Shown here: one piece after another, positions 1 through 11,545 of the stretch
Position numbering within the stretch: position 1 is the first letter of the stretch
Layout of the letters: each line of letters opens with the position of its first letter
Assembly: GCA_016195185.1 (NCBI GenBank)
Contig: JACQAA010000013.1
Location: 1-41,799 of the forward strand
DNA from: Pseudomonadota bacterium
GTDB lineage: Bacteria; Pseudomonadota; Alphaproteobacteria; Micavibrionales; UBA2020
Length of the DNA stretch: 41,799 nucleotides
Reading direction: 5' to 3'
Notes under the pieces: model-generated
Databases searched by the model: none
Seen by the model: the letters and a program-made list of their open reading frames with translations, nothing else
What the model was told of the DNA's origin: nothing
Translations under genes and position numbers: made by a program

Positions 1-1
1 C

Positions 2-2014
2 AAGACGACGACGACCGAGCGCATTCTGTACTATACCGGCAAGTCGCATAAAATCGGCGAAGTACATGATGGTGCCGCGACGATGGACTGGATGGAACAG
101 GAGCAGGAGCGCGGGATCACAATTACCTCTGCCGCAACGACATGCTTCTGGAACGACCATCGTATCAATATCATTGACACCCCGGGTCACGTCGACTTCA
201 CAATCGAAGTTGAGCGCTCTCTGCGCGTTCTGGATGGCGCCGTTACAGTCTTCGATGCTGTGGCGGGTGTTGAGCCCCAGTCCGAGACAGTGTGGCGTCA
301 GGCGGACAAGTATCATGTGCCACGGATCTGCTTCGTCAACAAGATGGATCGCATCGGCGCCAATTTCTACCGCACTGTCGACATGATCATTGATCGCTTA
401 GGGGCTGTTCCGCTGGTCATTCAGTTGCCGATCGGTACTGAGTCTGAACACATCGGTCTGGTGGACCTGTTGAAAATGAAAGCCATCGTCTGGAAAGACG
501 AAGCTCTCGGCGCTGAATTCTCTGAAATGGCCATACCGGCCGACATGCTGGAAAAAGCCAAGGAATACCGCACCAAGCTGGTTGAACTCGCTGTCGAGAT
601 GGATGACAAGGCGATGGGCGACTACCTGGAAGGCAGGGAACCCGATATCGCTACCCTCAAGAAGTGCATCCGCAAGGGCACTATTAACTACAAGTTCGTG
701 CCGATCCTCTGTGGTGCCGCTTTCAAGAATAAGGGCGTCCAGACGTTGCTGGACGCTGTCGTGGATTATCTCCCATCTCCTCTGGATATCGGCGCGGTCA
801 AGGGCACTCAGCCGGATGCTGAAGATATTGAATTGCTTCGGAAGCCTGGCGAGAAAGAGCCTTTTGCCGGTCTGGCCTTCAAGATCATGAACGATCCTTT
901 TGTGGGCAGCTTGACTTTCGTGCGGATTTATTCCGGCTCATTGGAGAGCGGTTCTTACGTCATTAACAGCGTGAAAGATAAAAAAGAGCGTGTTGGTCGT
1001 ATGCTGTTGATGCATGCGAACAACCGTGAAGAAATCAAATCCGCCTCGGCGGGGGATATTGTGGCGCTGGTCGGCATGAAAGACACCACCACCGGTGACA
1101 CGCTTTGCGATCCTGACAAACCCATCATCTTAGAAAGAATGACATTCCCCGAGCCAGTCATTATGATTGCCGTGGAGCCGAAGTCAAAAGCCGATCAAGA
1201 GAAGATGGGTGTCGCTCTGCACCGCTTGGCAGCGGAAGATCCCTCGTTGCGCGTTGCTGTTGACACTGAAAGTGGCCAGACCATCATTAAGGGGATGGGT
1301 GAACTGCACCTTGACATTATTGTCGACCGTATGAAGCGTGAGTTTAAAGTGGAAGCCAATATCGGCGCGCCGCAGGTTGCCTACCGTGAAACCATCACCA
1401 AAACTGGTGAAATCGATTACACACATAAAAAGCAGTCTGGTGGCTCAGGTCAGTATGCGCGCGTTCTGATCCGTTTTGAACCAGGAGAACCTGGTTCTGG
1501 CTTTATCTTTGAAGCGGACATCACCGGAGGTTCTGTGCCGAAGGAATTTATTCCCGGCGTTGAAAAAGGCATGGAAAACCAGAAGGAAACAGGCGTTATC
1601 GCCGGCTTCCCCTGCATCGACTTTAAAGCCGTCCTGTTTGATGGTGCGTACCACGACGTGGATTCGTCGGCGCTGGCCTTTGAAATCGCGGCGCGTGCTG
1701 CTTTCCGCGAGGGAATTCCAAAGTGCAAACCGGTGTTGCTGGAACCTGTCATGAAGGTGGAGGTCGTCACGCCGGAAGATTACATGGGTGACGTCATCGG
1801 TGACCTGAACAGCCGTCGTGGCCAGATCAACAGCATGGACAGTCGTGGCAATGCCCGCGTGATCACCGGCATGGTGCCGCTGGCGAACATGTTCGGCTAT
1901 ATAAACACTCTTCGCTCTATGAGTCAGGGGCGCGCGCAATACAGCATGGAGTTCGATCACTATGCTCAGGTGCCGCAGGCTGTGGCTGATGAAGTGAAAG
2001 CAAAACTAGCATAA
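2..2014 (+). CDS. fusA: Elongation factor G, 5'-truncated by window edge
   Basis: Open frame from nt 2 ([45 protein letters not shown]...[23 protein letters not shown]) through to ...ADEVKAKLA; classic EF-G G-domain motifs. Confidence 0.97.
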   Translation, partial: KTTTTERILYYTGKSHKIGEVHDGAATMDWMEQEQERGITITSAATTCFWNDHRINIIDTPGHVDFTIEVERSLRVLDGAVTVFDAVAGVEPQSETVWRQADKYHVPRICFVNKMDRIGANFYRTVDMIIDRLGAVPLVIQLPIGTESEHIGLVDLLKMKAIVWKDEALGAEFSEMAIPADMLEKAKEYRTKLVELAVEMDDKAMGDYLEGREPDIATLKKCIRKGTINYKFVPILCGAAFKNKGVQTLLDAVVDYLPSPLDIGAVKGTQPDAEDIELLRKPGEKEPFAGLAFKIMNDPFVGSLTFVRIYSGSLESGSYVINSVKDKKERVGRMLLMHANNREEIKSASAGDIVALVGMKDTTTGDTLCDPDKPIILERMTFPEPVIMIAVEPKSKADQEKMGVALHRLAAEDPSLRVAVDTESGQTIIKGMGELHLDIIVDRMKREFKVEANIGAPQVAYRETITKTGEIDYTHKKQSGGSGQYARVLIRFEPGEPGSGFIFEADITGGSVPKEFIPGVEKGMENQKETGVIAGFPCIDFKAVLFDGAYHDVDSSALAFEIAARAAFREGIPKCKPVLLEPVMKVEVVTPEDYMGDVIGDLNSRRGQINSMDSRGNARVITGMVPLANMFGYINTLRSMSQGRAQYSMEFDHYAQVPQAVADEVKAKLA

Positions 2015-2052
2015 TTAACCGCAATTAACTCTAAAAGAAGGAAGCGACTAAA

Positions 2053-3243
2053 ATGGCAAAAGGTAAATTTGAAAGAAACAAACCGCACGTTAACATTGGC
2101 ACCATCGGTCACGTCGATCATGGCAAAACCAGTCTGACAGCAGCGATCACCAAAATTTTGGCTGAATCGGGCAAGGCGCAATTCACCGCCTATGACCAGA
2201 TCGACAAAACACCGGAAGAGCGCGCGCGTGGTATAACAATTTCCACCGCTCACGTTGAGTATGAGACAGACAAACGCCACTACGCACACGTTGACTGCCC
2301 CGGCCATGCTGACTATGTGAAGAACATGATCACCGGCGCCGCGCAGATGGATGGTGCTATCCTGGTGGTGTCGGCCGCTGATGGCCCGATGCCTCAGACC
2401 CGCGAACATATTTTGCTCGCACGTCAGGTCGGCGTTCCAGCGATCGTTGTGTTCTTGAACAAATGCGACATGGTTGACGATGCGGAACTGCTGGATCTCG
2501 TGGAAATGGAAGTGCGTGAATTGCTCACGAAATACAAATTTCCCGGAGACAAAATCCCCTTCATCAGGGGTTCCGCTCTCTGCGCTCTCGAAGGCAAGAA
2601 CGAGAAGCTCGGCAAAGAAGCCATTCTTCAGCTCATGAACGCGGTTGATGATGCTATCCCAACCCCGACCCGTGTCAAGGACAAGCCGTTCCTGATGCCG
2701 GTAGAAGATGTGTTTTCCATCTCTGGCCGTGGTACGGTTGTCACGGGCCGTGTTGAACAGGGCGTCATCAAAGTTGGTGAAGAAGTTGAGATCGTTGGCA
2801 TTCGTCCCACGATTAAAACCATCGTTACCGGCGTTGAAATGTTCCGCAAGCTGCTTGATCAGGGTGAGGCCGGTGACAACATCGGTGCGCTGCTCCGTGG
2901 CACGAAACGCGAAGAAATCGAGCGTGGCCAGGTTCTGGCGGCCCCGGGCTCGATCAAGCCGCATACCAAGTTCAAGGCAGAAGCCTACGTTCTAACCAAG
3001 GATGAAGGTGGCCGTCATACACCATTCTTCACTAACTATCGTCCGCAGTTCTACTTCCGTACGACAGATGTGACGGGTGTTGTTCACCTGCCAGCGGGTG
3101 TCGAGATGGTGATGCCTGGTGACAATATCACCATGGACATCGAGCTGATCTGCCCGGTCGCCATGGACAAGGGTCTGCGTTTTGCGATCCGTGAAGGCGG
3201 TCGTACGGTCGGCGCCGGCGTTGTGGCTCAGATTGTAGAGTAA
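2053..3243 (+). CDS. tuf: Elongation factor Tu
   Basis: 396 aa, [54 protein letters not shown]; full length. Confidence 0.98.
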   Translation: MAKGKFERNKPHVNIGTIGHVDHGKTSLTAAITKILAESGKAQFTAYDQIDKTPEERARGITISTAHVEYETDKRHYAHVDCPGHADYVKNMITGAAQMDGAILVVSAADGPMPQTREHILLARQVGVPAIVVFLNKCDMVDDAELLDLVEMEVRELLTKYKFPGDKIPFIRGSALCALEGKNEKLGKEAILQLMNAVDDAIPTPTRVKDKPFLMPVEDVFSISGRGTVVTGRVEQGVIKVGEEVEIVGIRPTIKTIVTGVEMFRKLLDQGEAGDNIGALLRGTKREEIERGQVLAAPGSIKPHTKFKAEAYVLTKDEGGRHTPFFTNYRPQFYFRTTDVTGVVHLPAGVEMVMPGDNITMDIELICPVAMDKGLRFAIREGGRTVGAGVVAQIVE

Positions 3244-3254
3244 CTGAATGCTTG

Positions 3255-3281
3255 CTCCCCTCTCCCGCAAGGGAGGGGGAG
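3255..3281. repeat. GC-rich imperfect palindrome between tuf and rpsJ
   Basis: ctcccctctcccgcaagggagggggag; imperfect hairpin CTCCC(N)..GGGAG around a GCAA loop. Confidence 0.5.
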
Positions 3282-3309
3282 AAGAAAGACAAAGAAGGAT
3301 ACTGGTAAA

Positions 3310-3618
3310 ATGGAATCTCAGGTTATTCGCGTCAGGTTGCGTGCCTATGATCATCGCGTTCTTGATCAGTCCACGAAGGAAATCGTGAACACGGCGAAAA
3401 GGACTGGTGCGCAGGTGCGTGGCCCCATCCCGCTGCCGACGCGGATTGAGAAGTTTTGCGTTTTGCGCTCTCCGCACGTGGACAAGAAGTCCCGTGAGCA
3501 ATTTGAGATGAGAACGCACAAGCGTTTACTGGATATCGTTGACCCCACCCCTCAGACGATCGATGCTTTGATGAAACTCGATCTGGCTGCCGGCGTGGAC
3601 GTCGAAATCAAGTTATAG
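3310..3618 (+). CDS. rpsJ: 30S ribosomal protein S10
   Basis: 102 aa; [68 protein letters not shown]. Confidence 0.98.
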   Translation: MESQVIRVRLRAYDHRVLDQSTKEIVNTAKRTGAQVRGPIPLPTRIEKFCVLRSPHVDKKSREQFEMRTHKRLLDIVDPTPQTIDALMKLDLAAGVDVEIKL

Positions 3619-3633
3619 GATAAGGACAATAAA

Positions 3634-4314
3634 ATGCGTACCGGTTTGATTGCAAAAAAACTTGGCATGTCCCGCGTCTTTGATGCGAACGGGAAGCATG
3701 TCCCTGTGACTGTTCTGAAGGTTGACGGCTGTCAGGTAACTGCCGTGCAGACGAAAGAAAAAAACGGTTACACCGCTGTCCAGCTGGGCGCTGGCAAGAA
3801 AAAAGTCAGCCGCATCAGCAAAGCGGAGCGTGGCCATTTTGCCAAGGCCAATGTGGAACCCAAGGCAAAAGTTGTTGAATTCCGCGTTGATGAAAAGAAT
3901 CTGCTGGAAGTAGGAGCCGAGCTTTGCGCCTCCCATTTTGTCGTGGGTCAGTATGTGGATGTGACGGGTGTCACCATCGGCCGTGGTTTTCAGGGCGCGA
4001 TGAAGCGCTGGAACTTCAGTGGTCTGCGCGCGACGCACGGCGTGTCCGTTTCTCACCGTTCTCCCGGTTCTACCGGTATGCGTCAGGATCCGGGCCGCGT
4101 TTTCAAAAACAAGAAAATGCCGGGCCATATGGGCGCAGCCTCCCGCACCATGGTCAACCTGCGTGTTGTCGCGATCGACGCCGAACATGGCTTGATCATG
4201 GTCAATGGTGCTGTACACGGTTACAAGGGTAGCTGGGTGACAGTAAAAGATGCGATGAAAAAAGCATTGCCGAAGGATGCGCCGAAACCGGCGGGTCTGA
4301 AAGCCAAGGCTTAA
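3634..4314 (+). CDS. rplC: 50S ribosomal protein L3
   Basis: 226 aa; [16 protein letters not shown]...[33 protein letters not shown]. Confidence 0.97.
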   Translation: MRTGLIAKKLGMSRVFDANGKHVPVTVLKVDGCQVTAVQTKEKNGYTAVQLGAGKKKVSRISKAERGHFAKANVEPKAKVVEFRVDEKNLLEVGAELCASHFVVGQYVDVTGVTIGRGFQGAMKRWNFSGLRATHGVSVSHRSPGSTGMRQDPGRVFKNKKMPGHMGAASRTMVNLRVVAIDAEHGLIMVNGAVHGYKGSWVTVKDAMKKALPKDAPKPAGLKAKA

Positions 4315-4328
4315 GGAAGGGATGAACC

Positions 4329-4946
4329 ATGAAGGTCGCCGTTAAAAGTTTGGATAATAAAAAAGTGGGTGATATTGACCTGAGCGAGGCCGTATTCGGC
4401 TTGAAGCCACGTGTCGATGTCCTGCACAGAATGGTCAACTGGCAGCTGGCAAAGCGCCGCTCCGGTAATCACAAAACCAAGGATATCAGCGAAGTGAGCG
4501 GCACCGGCAAAAAGCCTTTTGCTCAGAAGGGCACCGGTCGAGCCCGCGCGGGCTCCCTACGGAATGTGCATCATCGTGGTGGCGCCGTGATGTTTGGCCC
4601 GCATGTTCGCGACCATGCGATTGATATGCCAAAGAACTTTCGCAAGCTGGCTTTGCGCGTCGCGCTGTCTGCAAAACAGGCGGAGGGCAAGCTGATCGTG
4701 CTGGATGCGGCAAAGGCTAAATCCCACAAGACGAAGGATATGGCCAGGGCATTGTCTGACTTGGGTCTCATCTCGGCGCTGATTATTGATGAAGCCCTGG
4801 ATCAGAACTTTGTGCGCGCGGTTGGCAATATTCCAAACATGGATGTCCTGCCACAGAAGGGTATCAACGTGTATGATATTCTGCGCCGCGAGACACTGGT
4901 TTTGACCAAGGACGCAGTGGCACAACTGGAGGCAAGACTGGTATGA
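4329..4946 (+). CDS. rplD: 50S ribosomal protein L4
   Basis: 205 aa; KTKDISEVSGTGKKPFAQKGTGRARAGSLRNVHHRGGAVMFGPHVRDH; ATGA overlap with next gene. Confidence 0.97.
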   Translation: MKVAVKSLDNKKVGDIDLSEAVFGLKPRVDVLHRMVNWQLAKRRSGNHKTKDISEVSGTGKKPFAQKGTGRARAGSLRNVHHRGGAVMFGPHVRDHAIDMPKNFRKLALRVALSAKQAEGKLIVLDAAKAKSHKTKDMARALSDLGLISALIIDEALDQNFVRAVGNIPNMDVLPQKGINVYDILRRETLVLTKDAVAQLEARLV

Positions 4947-5272
4947 AAAAAGCAGCCGTAAAGAAAAAAGACATCAAGGATGTCACTGAAACGCTATACG
5001 AGATGATCCGCTCTCCGGTAATTACTGAGAAGGCGACGATGGGTTCGCAGCATGGCCAGGTAACGTTCCGCGTGCCGCTGGATGCCAGCAAGACCATCAT
5101 TAAGGACGCCGTTCAGAGCGTGTTCAAAGTGAAAGTCGTGAATGTGAACACATCCACGCACAAAGGAAAAATGAAAGTCTTCAAGGGCCGCAGGGCTTTG
5201 AGAGGCGACACCAAGAAAGCAATCGTCACTCTGGCTGAGGGCCAGACGATTGACGTGGCAACGGGAGTTTAA
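4943..5272 (+). CDS. rplW: 50S ribosomal protein L23
   Basis: [52 protein letters not shown]; position in operon. Confidence 0.96.
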   Translation: MKKAAVKKKDIKDVTETLYEMIRSPVITEKATMGSQHGQVTFRVPLDASKTIIKDAVQSVFKVKVVNVNTSTHKGKMKVFKGRRALRGDTKKAIVTLAEGQTIDVATGV

Positions 5273-5277
5273 GCATC

Positions 5278-6126
5278 ATGGCATTAAAATCATATCGCCC
5301 GACATCTCCAGGCCTTCGTCAGATGGTTCGCGTTGACCGCAGTGAACTGTGGAAGGGCAGGCCGGAAAAATCTCTGATTGATGGCAAGCATCACAGTGCC
5401 AATGGCCGCAACAACAAAGGTCAGGTTACTGCGTGGCATCGTGGCGGTGGGCACAAGCAAAGATACCGCATCATTGATTTCAAGCGTAATAAGTTCGATA
5501 TCGAAGCGGTGGTCGAGCGCCTGGAATACGATCCGAACCGGTCGGCCTGGATTGCGCTGATCAAGTACAAAGATGGTGAGTTGGCCTATATTCTGGCGCC
5601 GCAGCGGCTGGCTGCTGGCGACAAGATCATTGCTGGCGAGAAAGTCGATATTCTGCCTGGCAACGCGATGCCGATCAAAAATATCCCGGTTGGTACGCTG
5701 GTACATAACCTCGAGCTGACCCCAGGCAAGGGCGGGCAGCTGGCGCGCTCCGCCGGTACGTTCGTGCAAATCGTCGGTCGTGACGCGGGTTATACCCAGA
5801 TCAAGCTGACCTCCGGTGAGTTGCGCGTGGTACGTGGCGACTGCATGGCAACGGTAGGCGCCCTCTCGAACGCCGATCATATCAACGTGCAGATTGGCAA
5901 GGCCGGTCGCCAGCGCTGGCTGGGCTGGAGACCGCACAACCGTGGTGTTGTGATGAACCCGATTGATCATCCGCATGGTGGTGGTGAAGGCAAAAGTTCT
6001 GGTGGTCGTCACCCTGTGACGCCGTGGGGCAAGCCAACCAAGGGCGCGAAGACGCGTAAAAACAAATCGACAGACAAGTATATCTTGCGCCGCCGCAAGA
6101 ATAAGCGTCTGGCTCAAGGTCAATAA
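5278..6126 (+). CDS. rplB: 50S ribosomal protein L2
   Basis: 282 aa; [17 protein letters not shown]...[43 protein letters not shown]. Confidence 0.98.
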   Translation: MALKSYRPTSPGLRQMVRVDRSELWKGRPEKSLIDGKHHSANGRNNKGQVTAWHRGGGHKQRYRIIDFKRNKFDIEAVVERLEYDPNRSAWIALIKYKDGELAYILAPQRLAAGDKIIAGEKVDILPGNAMPIKNIPVGTLVHNLELTPGKGGQLARSAGTFVQIVGRDAGYTQIKLTSGELRVVRGDCMATVGALSNADHINVQIGKAGRQRWLGWRPHNRGVVMNPIDHPHGGGEGKSSGGRHPVTPWGKPTKGAKTRKNKSTDKYILRRRKNKRLAQGQ

Positions 6127-6138
6127 AGGAGAGAGATC

Positions 6139-6335
6139 GTGGCACGTTCCGTAAAAAAAGGCCCGTTTATAGATGGCTACCTGCTGAAGAAGGCCGATAA
6201 GGTCAGAAGTTTATTCCGGTGATGGTCACGGATAACATGGTCGGTCACAAGCTGGGTGAGTTTTCACCGACGCGTCAGTTTGTCGCGCATACGGCTGCGG
6301 GGGCAGACAAGACCGCGAAAGCGAAGGAAGGCTAA
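6139..6335 (+). pseudogene. rpsS: 30S ribosomal protein S19, internally deleted and frameshifted as presented
   Basis: GTG start [21 protein letters not shown] in one frame (then VRSLFR stop), and [44 protein letters not shown] stop in another. The central segment (the part containing the conserved TWSRRSTI region of S19) is missing. Confidence 0.93.
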
Positions 6336-6337
6336 TC

Positions 6338-6799
6338 ATGTCAAAATCAGCAAATAAGCCGCGGCATGCGGAAAACGAAGCACTGGCAAAGGCTCGTTTT
6401 ATCAAAGGGAGTGAGCGCAAGCTGAACCTGCTGGCTCAGTTGATCCGTGGCAAAGCTGTGGCGCGTGCACTGGTTGATCTGGAATTTTCGCACAAGCGGA
6501 TGGCCGGTGAAGTGAAGAAAGTTTTGGAATCGGCGATTGCCAACGCGGAGAATAACCATAATCTGGATGTTGACCGCTTGGTGGTGAGAGAGGCAACGGT
6601 TGGCCGCACTATGACACTGAAGCGCTTTCACGCGCGCGGCCGTGGCAGATCCGCGGGAGTTGAAAAGCCTTTTGCAAACATTACGATCATCGTGAGCGAG
6701 AGAAGCGCAACGGCAGGCAAAAAAGACTCTAAAAAGACGGTCAAAAAGGGTTTTTCTCACAACAAGGCGGCAGAAGCCAAAACAAAAGCGAAGGCTTAA
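6338..6799 (+). CDS. rplV: 50S ribosomal protein L22 with Lys/Ala-rich C-terminal tail
   Basis: [60 protein letters not shown]; tail [26 protein letters not shown]. Confidence 0.96.
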   Translation: MSKSANKPRHAENEALAKARFIKGSERKLNLLAQLIRGKAVARALVDLEFSHKRMAGEVKKVLESAIANAENNHNLDVDRLVVREATVGRTMTLKRFHARGRGRSAGVEKPFANITIIVSERSATAGKKDSKKTVKKGFSHNKAAEAKTKAKA

Positions 6800-6824
6800 G
6801 CAAGAAAGGTTTTAGGAGTACAGT

Positions 6825-7508
6825 ATGGGTCAAAAAATTAACCCGATATCGTTGAGACTGGGCATCAACCGCACATGGGATAGCCGCTGGTATGCAGGCA
6901 AAGACTATGCGGCCAAATTGCTGCAGGACATCAAGCTGCGCGCACATGTTTTTGAGGTGATGAAGCAGGCGGGTGTAGCGAGGGTTGTTATTGAGCGCGC
7001 GGCGAATAAAACCGCCGTGACGATTCACACCGCCCGTCCCGGTGTCATCATCGGCAAGAAGGGTTCTGATATTGAGAAGCTTCGCAAGGAGCTGTCCAAA
7101 TTTACGGGCGGCGAGGTGACGTTGAATATCGTCGAAATTCGTAAGCCAGAAATGGATGCACAGCTGGTCGCTGACGGTGTAGCACAACAGCTGGAGCGTC
7201 GTGTCTCTTTCCGTCGCGCCATGAAGCGTGCAGTTCAGTCCGCGCTGCGCTTGGGTGCCGGCGGTATCCGTATCACCTGCTCTGGTCGTTTGGCTGGCTC
7301 CGAAATCGCGCGCCGTGAGTGGTATCGCGAAGGCCGTGTGCCATTGCATACGTTGCGGGCAGATATCGATTACGCTGTTGCGCGGGCGGCGACAACCTAC
7401 GGAATTATCGGTGTCAAGATCTGGATTTTCAAAGGTGAAATTCTGGCACATGACCCGCAAGCACATGATAAGCGTTTGATGGATCAACAACCAGCGCGCG
7501 CCAGCTAA
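6825..7508 (+). CDS. rpsC: 30S ribosomal protein S3
   Basis: 227 aa; [32 protein letters not shown]...[18 protein letters not shown]. Confidence 0.97.
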   Translation: MGQKINPISLRLGINRTWDSRWYAGKDYAAKLLQDIKLRAHVFEVMKQAGVARVVIERAANKTAVTIHTARPGVIIGKKGSDIEKLRKELSKFTGGEVTLNIVEIRKPEMDAQLVADGVAQQLERRVSFRRAMKRAVQSALRLGAGGIRITCSGRLAGSEIARREWYREGRVPLHTLRADIDYAVARAATTYGIIGVKIWIFKGEILAHDPQAHDKRLMDQQPARAS

Positions 7509-7540
7509 GGAAGTTTTGAAGAGGAAAAGGAAGCACGACC

Positions 7541-7948
7541 ATGATGTCTCCAAAGAAAATGAAGTTTCGCAAGGCGCATAAGGGCCGTATCCATGGGGCT
7601 GCAACCTCTGGCACATACCTGGCCTATGGCTCCTTTGGTTTGAAGGCGATGTCGCCCGAGCGTATTACGGCACGCCAGATCGAAGCGGCACGCCGTGCGA
7701 TCAGTCGTTGCATCAAGCGTCAGGGCCGCCTCTGGATCCGTATTTTCCCGGATGTGCCGGTCTCCAAGAAGCCGCTTGAAGTGCGGATGGGGAGCGGCAA
7801 GGGGTCGCCGGAGTTTTATGTGAGCCGTGTGAAGCCCGGAAAAATCATGTTTGAACTGGACGGTGTACCCCGTGAAGTAGCTGAAGAGGCGTTTTCTCTG
7901 GCCTCTGCCAAGCTGCCGATCAAAGTGCGTTTTGTGTCCCGCGATTAA
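7541..7948 (+). CDS. rplP: 50S ribosomal protein L16
   Basis: [54 protein letters not shown]. Confidence 0.97.
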   Translation: MMSPKKMKFRKAHKGRIHGAATSGTYLAYGSFGLKAMSPERITARQIEAARRAISRCIKRQGRLWIRIFPDVPVSKKPLEVRMGSGKGSPEFYVSRVKPGKIMFELDGVPREVAEEAFSLASAKLPIKVRFVSRD

Positions 7949-7959
7949 GGTAGAAGAAA

Positions 7960-8217
7960 ATGAAAACCGCAGATTTAAGAGCAAAAACCGCAGACGAATT
8001 AAAGCAGACCCTGCTTGACTTGCGTAAAGAGCAGTTCAACTTCCGGTTCCAAAAGGCAACCGGCAAGGTTGATGATACCTCGCGCATCCGCCTTGTCCGC
8101 CGTGACATCGCGAAAATCAAGACGCTGCTGAATGAACTGAAATCCGGTAAAAAACCGGTCGTTAAAACCGCTAAAAAGGTGGCCAAGATCGTAAAAGCTA
8201 CCAAAAAGAAAGCTTAA
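7960..8217 (+). CDS. rpmC: 50S ribosomal protein L29 with Lys-rich C-terminal extension
   Basis: LRAKTADELKQTLLDLRKEQFNFRFQKATGKVDDTSRIRLVRRDIAKIKTLLNE; tail KKVAKIVKATKKKA. Confidence 0.94.
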   Translation: MKTADLRAKTADELKQTLLDLRKEQFNFRFQKATGKVDDTSRIRLVRRDIAKIKTLLNELKSGKKPVVKTAKKVAKIVKATKKKA

Positions 8218-8230
8218 GGAGTAAGTTAAG

Positions 8231-8602
8231 ATGCCGCGTCGTGTACTGGAAGGCAAAGTCGTCAGTGATAAATGTGACAAGACCGTCACGGTCATCGTTG
8301 AGCGCCGTGTGAGAGATGCCAACTACGGCAAGATCATCCGCCGTTCGGAGAAGTATGCTGCTCATGATGAAGGCAATGCCTGGAAAATCGGTGATAAGGT
8401 GCGCATTGAAGAGTGCCGTCCGCTGTCCAAATCTAAAAGATGGCGCGTGATTAGCGGTGAGGCATCGGGTGAAAGCCGTGCGAAGACGGTTGATGATCTC
8501 AATCACGGAAAGGTATCCGTGAAGAAGGTCATTGCGGAGCCGACGGTGGCGAAAAAAGAAGCAAAAGCAGAGAAAAAACCTGCTGCGAAAAAAGATAAGT
8601 AG
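8231..8602 (+). CDS. rpsQ: 30S ribosomal protein S17 with Lys/Ala-rich C-terminal extension
   Basis: [47 protein letters not shown]...[18 protein letters not shown]; tail [18 protein letters not shown]. Confidence 0.95.
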   Translation: MPRRVLEGKVVSDKCDKTVTVIVERRVRDANYGKIIRRSEKYAAHDEGNAWKIGDKVRIEECRPLSKSKRWRVISGEASGESRAKTVDDLNHGKVSVKKVIAEPTVAKKEAKAEKKPAAKKDK

Positions 8603-8625
8603 TTTGTACAGGAAGGGCTAAACAA

Positions 8626-8994
8626 ATGATACAGATGCAATCTAATCTGGATGTTGCCGACAACAGCGGAGCGCGCCGTGTCCAGTGCATCAAGGTGCTG
8701 GGTGGTTCACATAGAAGAACGGCTGGTATCGGCGATGTGATTGTTGTTTCCGTGAAGGATGCCATTCCTCGGGGTCGTGTCAAGAAAGGCACTGTACATA
8801 AAGCGGTGATTGTCCGCACCTCCACTGCGCTGAAGCGCGATGATGGCACAAGCATCCGCTTTGACCGTAACGCCGCTGTATTGATTAATCCAGCCGGAGA
8901 GCCTGTGGGTACCCGTATTTTTGGACCTGTAACGCGCGAATTGCGCTCTAAGAATTTCATGAAAATTATCTCGCTTGCGCCGGAGGTGCTGTAA
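8626..8994 (+). CDS. rplN: 50S ribosomal protein L14
   Basis: [55 protein letters not shown]. Confidence 0.98.
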   Translation: MIQMQSNLDVADNSGARRVQCIKVLGGSHRRTAGIGDVIVVSVKDAIPRGRVKKGTVHKAVIVRTSTALKRDDGTSIRFDRNAAVLINPAGEPVGTRIFGPVTRELRSKNFMKIISLAPEVL

Positions 8995-9308
8995 TGGTTA
9001 AGCTCAAAATTAAAAAGGGTGACAAGGTCATTGTCCTGACGGGTAGCGATAAAGGTAAAAGTGGTGAAGTGAAACACGTCAACCCTACTGATTCCAAAAT
9101 CACGGTACAGGGGGTTAATGTGCAGACCAAGCACCGCAAGCCATCGCAGGCCGGCCCTGGCGGTCTTGATAAAATTGAGGCGCCAATTCACATTTCTAAT
9201 GTTGCGCTGGTTGACCCCAAGACGGGCAAGTCAACTCGTATTGGTTATAAAACTGTCGGTGATCGCAAGGTGCGCGTTGCAAAGCGCTCCGGCGAACAGA
9301 TTGAATAG
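8994..9308 (+). CDS. rplX: 50S ribosomal protein L24
   Basis: KIKKGDKVIVLTGSDKGKSGEVKHVNP...NVQTKHRKPSQAGPGGLDKIEAPIHISNV. Confidence 0.97.
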   Translation: MVKLKIKKGDKVIVLTGSDKGKSGEVKHVNPTDSKITVQGVNVQTKHRKPSQAGPGGLDKIEAPIHISNVALVDPKTGKSTRIGYKTVGDRKVRVAKRSGEQIE

Positions 9309-9317
9309 AGGTAAATC

Positions 9318-9863
9318 ATGGTAGCGCGTCTTAAAAAAGAATACTTGGAAAAAATCAAACCTGCGATGAAGCAGCAGTTTGGCTTCAAGAACGACATGCA
9401 GATTCCGCGTCTGGACAAGATCGTCATCAACATGGGTGTTGGTGAAAACGCATCCGACAGCAAGAAGATCCAGGGTGCGATTGCGGATATGACCTTAATC
9501 TCTGGCCAGAAGCCGGTGGTAGCCCGCTCTCGTAAGTCCATCGCTGCCTTCAAGCTGCGCGAGAACATCCCGATCGGCTGCAAGGTGACACTGCGCGGTG
9601 AGCGCATGTATGAGTTTCTGGATCGCCTGATCACGATTGCGATGCCGCGTATTCGTGACTTTCGTGGTGTTTCTGACAAGAGTTTTGATGGCAATGGCAA
9701 CTATGCCATGGGCATCAAGGAACAAATTATTTTCCCTGAAATCACATTCGACAAGGTCGATACGATTCGCGGGATGGATATCATAATTTGCACCACAGCT
9801 AAAACAGATGAGCAGGCAAAAGCTTTGCTGAAGGCATTCAAGATGCCTTTCAGAAAACAATAG
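9318..9863 (+). CDS. rplE: 50S ribosomal protein L5
   Basis: [23 protein letters not shown]...[44 protein letters not shown]. Confidence 0.97.
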   Translation: MVARLKKEYLEKIKPAMKQQFGFKNDMQIPRLDKIVINMGVGENASDSKKIQGAIADMTLISGQKPVVARSRKSIAAFKLRENIPIGCKVTLRGERMYEFLDRLITIAMPRIRDFRGVSDKSFDGNGNYAMGIKEQIIFPEITFDKVDTIRGMDIIICTTAKTDEQAKALLKAFKMPFRKQ

Positions 9864-9881
9864 TCGGAGGAATGTTCAACA

Positions 9882-10187
9882 ATGGCTAAATTAAGCTCTA
9901 TTGAGAAAAATAACCGCCGTAAAAGAATGGTAAAGAAATTTGCCAGCCGGTGGGCGAGGCTGAAAGAGATCGCCAATGACAGCAAACGTCCGGCGGACGA
10001 GCGTTTCGCTGCGCGCCTCAAGATGGCGACACTGCCGCGCAATTCGCATCCGACAAGAGTGCGTAATCGCTGCGCGCTCACGGGTCGTGCACGTGGTAAC
10101 TACAGAAAATTCGGCATTTCCCGCCTGATGTTCCGGGATCTGGCCTCCAGGGGAATGATCCCTGGTGTCACGAAATCAAGCTGGTAA
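9882..10187 (+). CDS. rpsN: 30S ribosomal protein S14
   Basis: [33 protein letters not shown]...[45 protein letters not shown]; Cys-poor S14 type. Confidence 0.97.
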   Translation: MAKLSSIEKNNRRKRMVKKFASRWARLKEIANDSKRPADERFAARLKMATLPRNSHPTRVRNRCALTGRARGNYRKFGISRLMFRDLASRGMIPGVTKSSW

Positions 10188-10207
10188 GAGGAAGGGAGTA
10201 ATATTAC

Positions 10208-10603
10208 ATGGTCAATGATCCTCTTGGAGATTTGCTGACGCGCATCAGAAACGGCCAGTCGGCGAGACTGTCGGCTGTTTCGAGCCCCGCTTCCAAGCAC
10301 CGTATCAACGTGCTGGACGTGCTCAAGCGCGAGGGCTACATCCGCGACTATAACGTTAGCAAAAAAGACAATGGTTCGGCTGAGTTGAGCGTTGAGCTCA
10401 AATATTCAGAGGGCCAGCCGGTGATCCGAGAAATCTCCCGCATTTCCAGGCCGGGACGTCGGGTATATTCAAAGGTAGCGGAAGTTCCGCGTTTTTATAA
10501 TGGTCTTGGCATCTCAATCCTGTCCACACCGCGTGGCGTTCTCTCTGATAAGGAGGCGCGTGAAGCGAATGTGGGGGGCGAGCTGCTCTGCCGTGTGTTC
10601 TAA
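10208..10603 (+). CDS. rpsH: 30S ribosomal protein S8
   Basis: MVNDPLGDLLTRIRNGQ...SRPGRRVYSKVAEVPRFYNGLGISILSTPRGVLSDKEAREANVGGELLCRVF. Confidence 0.97.
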   Translation: MVNDPLGDLLTRIRNGQSARLSAVSSPASKHRINVLDVLKREGYIRDYNVSKKDNGSAELSVELKYSEGQPVIREISRISRPGRRVYSKVAEVPRFYNGLGISILSTPRGVLSDKEAREANVGGELLCRVF

Positions 10604-10620
10604 TTGCAAGGTATATTACA

Positions 10621-11154
10621 ATGTCCAGAATTGCCAAACATCCGATTAAGATCCCTGCCGGGGTAGATATCAAGGTCAACGGCAAGACTCTTGTCGTGAA
10701 AGGGAAAAAGGGTGAACTCACCCTCTCTCTCGTTGACGATATTTCTGCTGTTGTCAAAGATGGCGGGGTTACCTTGAAACCATTGTCGACAGCGCGTCAG
10801 GCGATGAACATGTGGGGTACCACCGCGTCAAACATCCGCAACATGATCAAGGGCGTGACCGAAGGCTACAGCGAGAGGCTGTTGATCGAGGGGGTGGGTT
10901 TCCGCGCTGCACTTAAAGGTAAGGATTTAGTACTCCAGATCGGTTTCAGCCACGAAGTTGACTATAAAACGCCTCAGGGCATTGAAATCAAAGTGCCGAA
11001 GCAGACTGAAATCGAAATTTTCGGTATCGACAAACAAAAGGTGGGTCAGGTTACGGCCGAGATCTATTCATTGAAACCGCCCGAGCCGTATAAGGGCAAG
11101 GGCATTAGGTACGAAGGACAGCATGTCCGTCGTAAAGAAGGCAAGAAGAAGTAA
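10621..11154 (+). CDS. rplF: 50S ribosomal protein L6
   Basis: [33 protein letters not shown]...[21 protein letters not shown]. Confidence 0.97.
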   Translation: MSRIAKHPIKIPAGVDIKVNGKTLVVKGKKGELTLSLVDDISAVVKDGGVTLKPLSTARQAMNMWGTTASNIRNMIKGVTEGYSERLLIEGVGFRAALKGKDLVLQIGFSHEVDYKTPQGIEIKVPKQTEIEIFGIDKQKVGQVTAEIYSLKPPEPYKGKGIRYEGQHVRRKEGKKK

Positions 11155-11165
11155 CAGGGGCCAAC

Positions 11166-11531
11166 ATGAGTAAAGTAGCAGCTAAACAGCGCCGCCAGTG
11201 GCGGGTTCGCAAGGTCCTGAAAAAGGCCGCTGAGAAGAATGAACGTCCGCGCTTGACTGTGCATCGTTCGGCGAATCACATTTATGCGCAGGTGATCAAT
11301 GATGCAACGGGCGCGACCCTGGCAGCCGCCTCCACAGTGGATACTGATCTGAAGAAAAAGTTGAAAAGCACCTCTAATAAAGACGCTGCTCAGGTGGTTG
11401 GCAAGCTGGTTGCCGAGCGCGCCAAACAGGCAGGTGTTGAGAAAGTCGCATTTGACCGCGGCTCCTATATGTACCACGGACGCGTCAAAGCTCTGGCAGA
11501 AGCGGCGCGTGAAGCTGGCTTATCATTCTAA
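11166..11531 (+). CDS. rplR: 50S ribosomal protein L18
   Basis: [31 protein letters not shown]...[31 protein letters not shown]. Confidence 0.97.
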   Translation: MSKVAAKQRRQWRVRKVLKKAAEKNERPRLTVHRSANHIYAQVINDATGATLAAASTVDTDLKKKLKSTSNKDAAQVVGKLVAERAKQAGVEKVAFDRGSYMYHGRVKALAEAAREAGLSF

Positions 11532-11545
11532 AGGAAAAAAAGACA

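Noticed and set aside
1445-1960. 171-aa minus-strand ORF antisense to fusA
   Set aside because: Shadow ORF opposite EF-G coding sequence.
1966-2964. 332-aa minus-strand ORF antisense to tuf
   Set aside because: Lies opposite a strongly conserved tuf frame, composition typical of a shadow ORF, no recognisable domain.
5290-6123. 277-aa minus-strand ORF antisense to rplB
   Set aside because: Exact mirror of rplB, no independent evidence.
6203-6335. Programmed frameshift or ribosomal bypass as an explanation for split rpsS
   Set aside because: Those mechanisms do not supply missing codons; about 32 conserved codons are absent, not merely shifted in frame.
6741-7616. 291-aa minus-strand ORF across rplV/rpsC/rplP
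   Set aside because: Antisense to three conserved ribosomal genes; shadow ORF.
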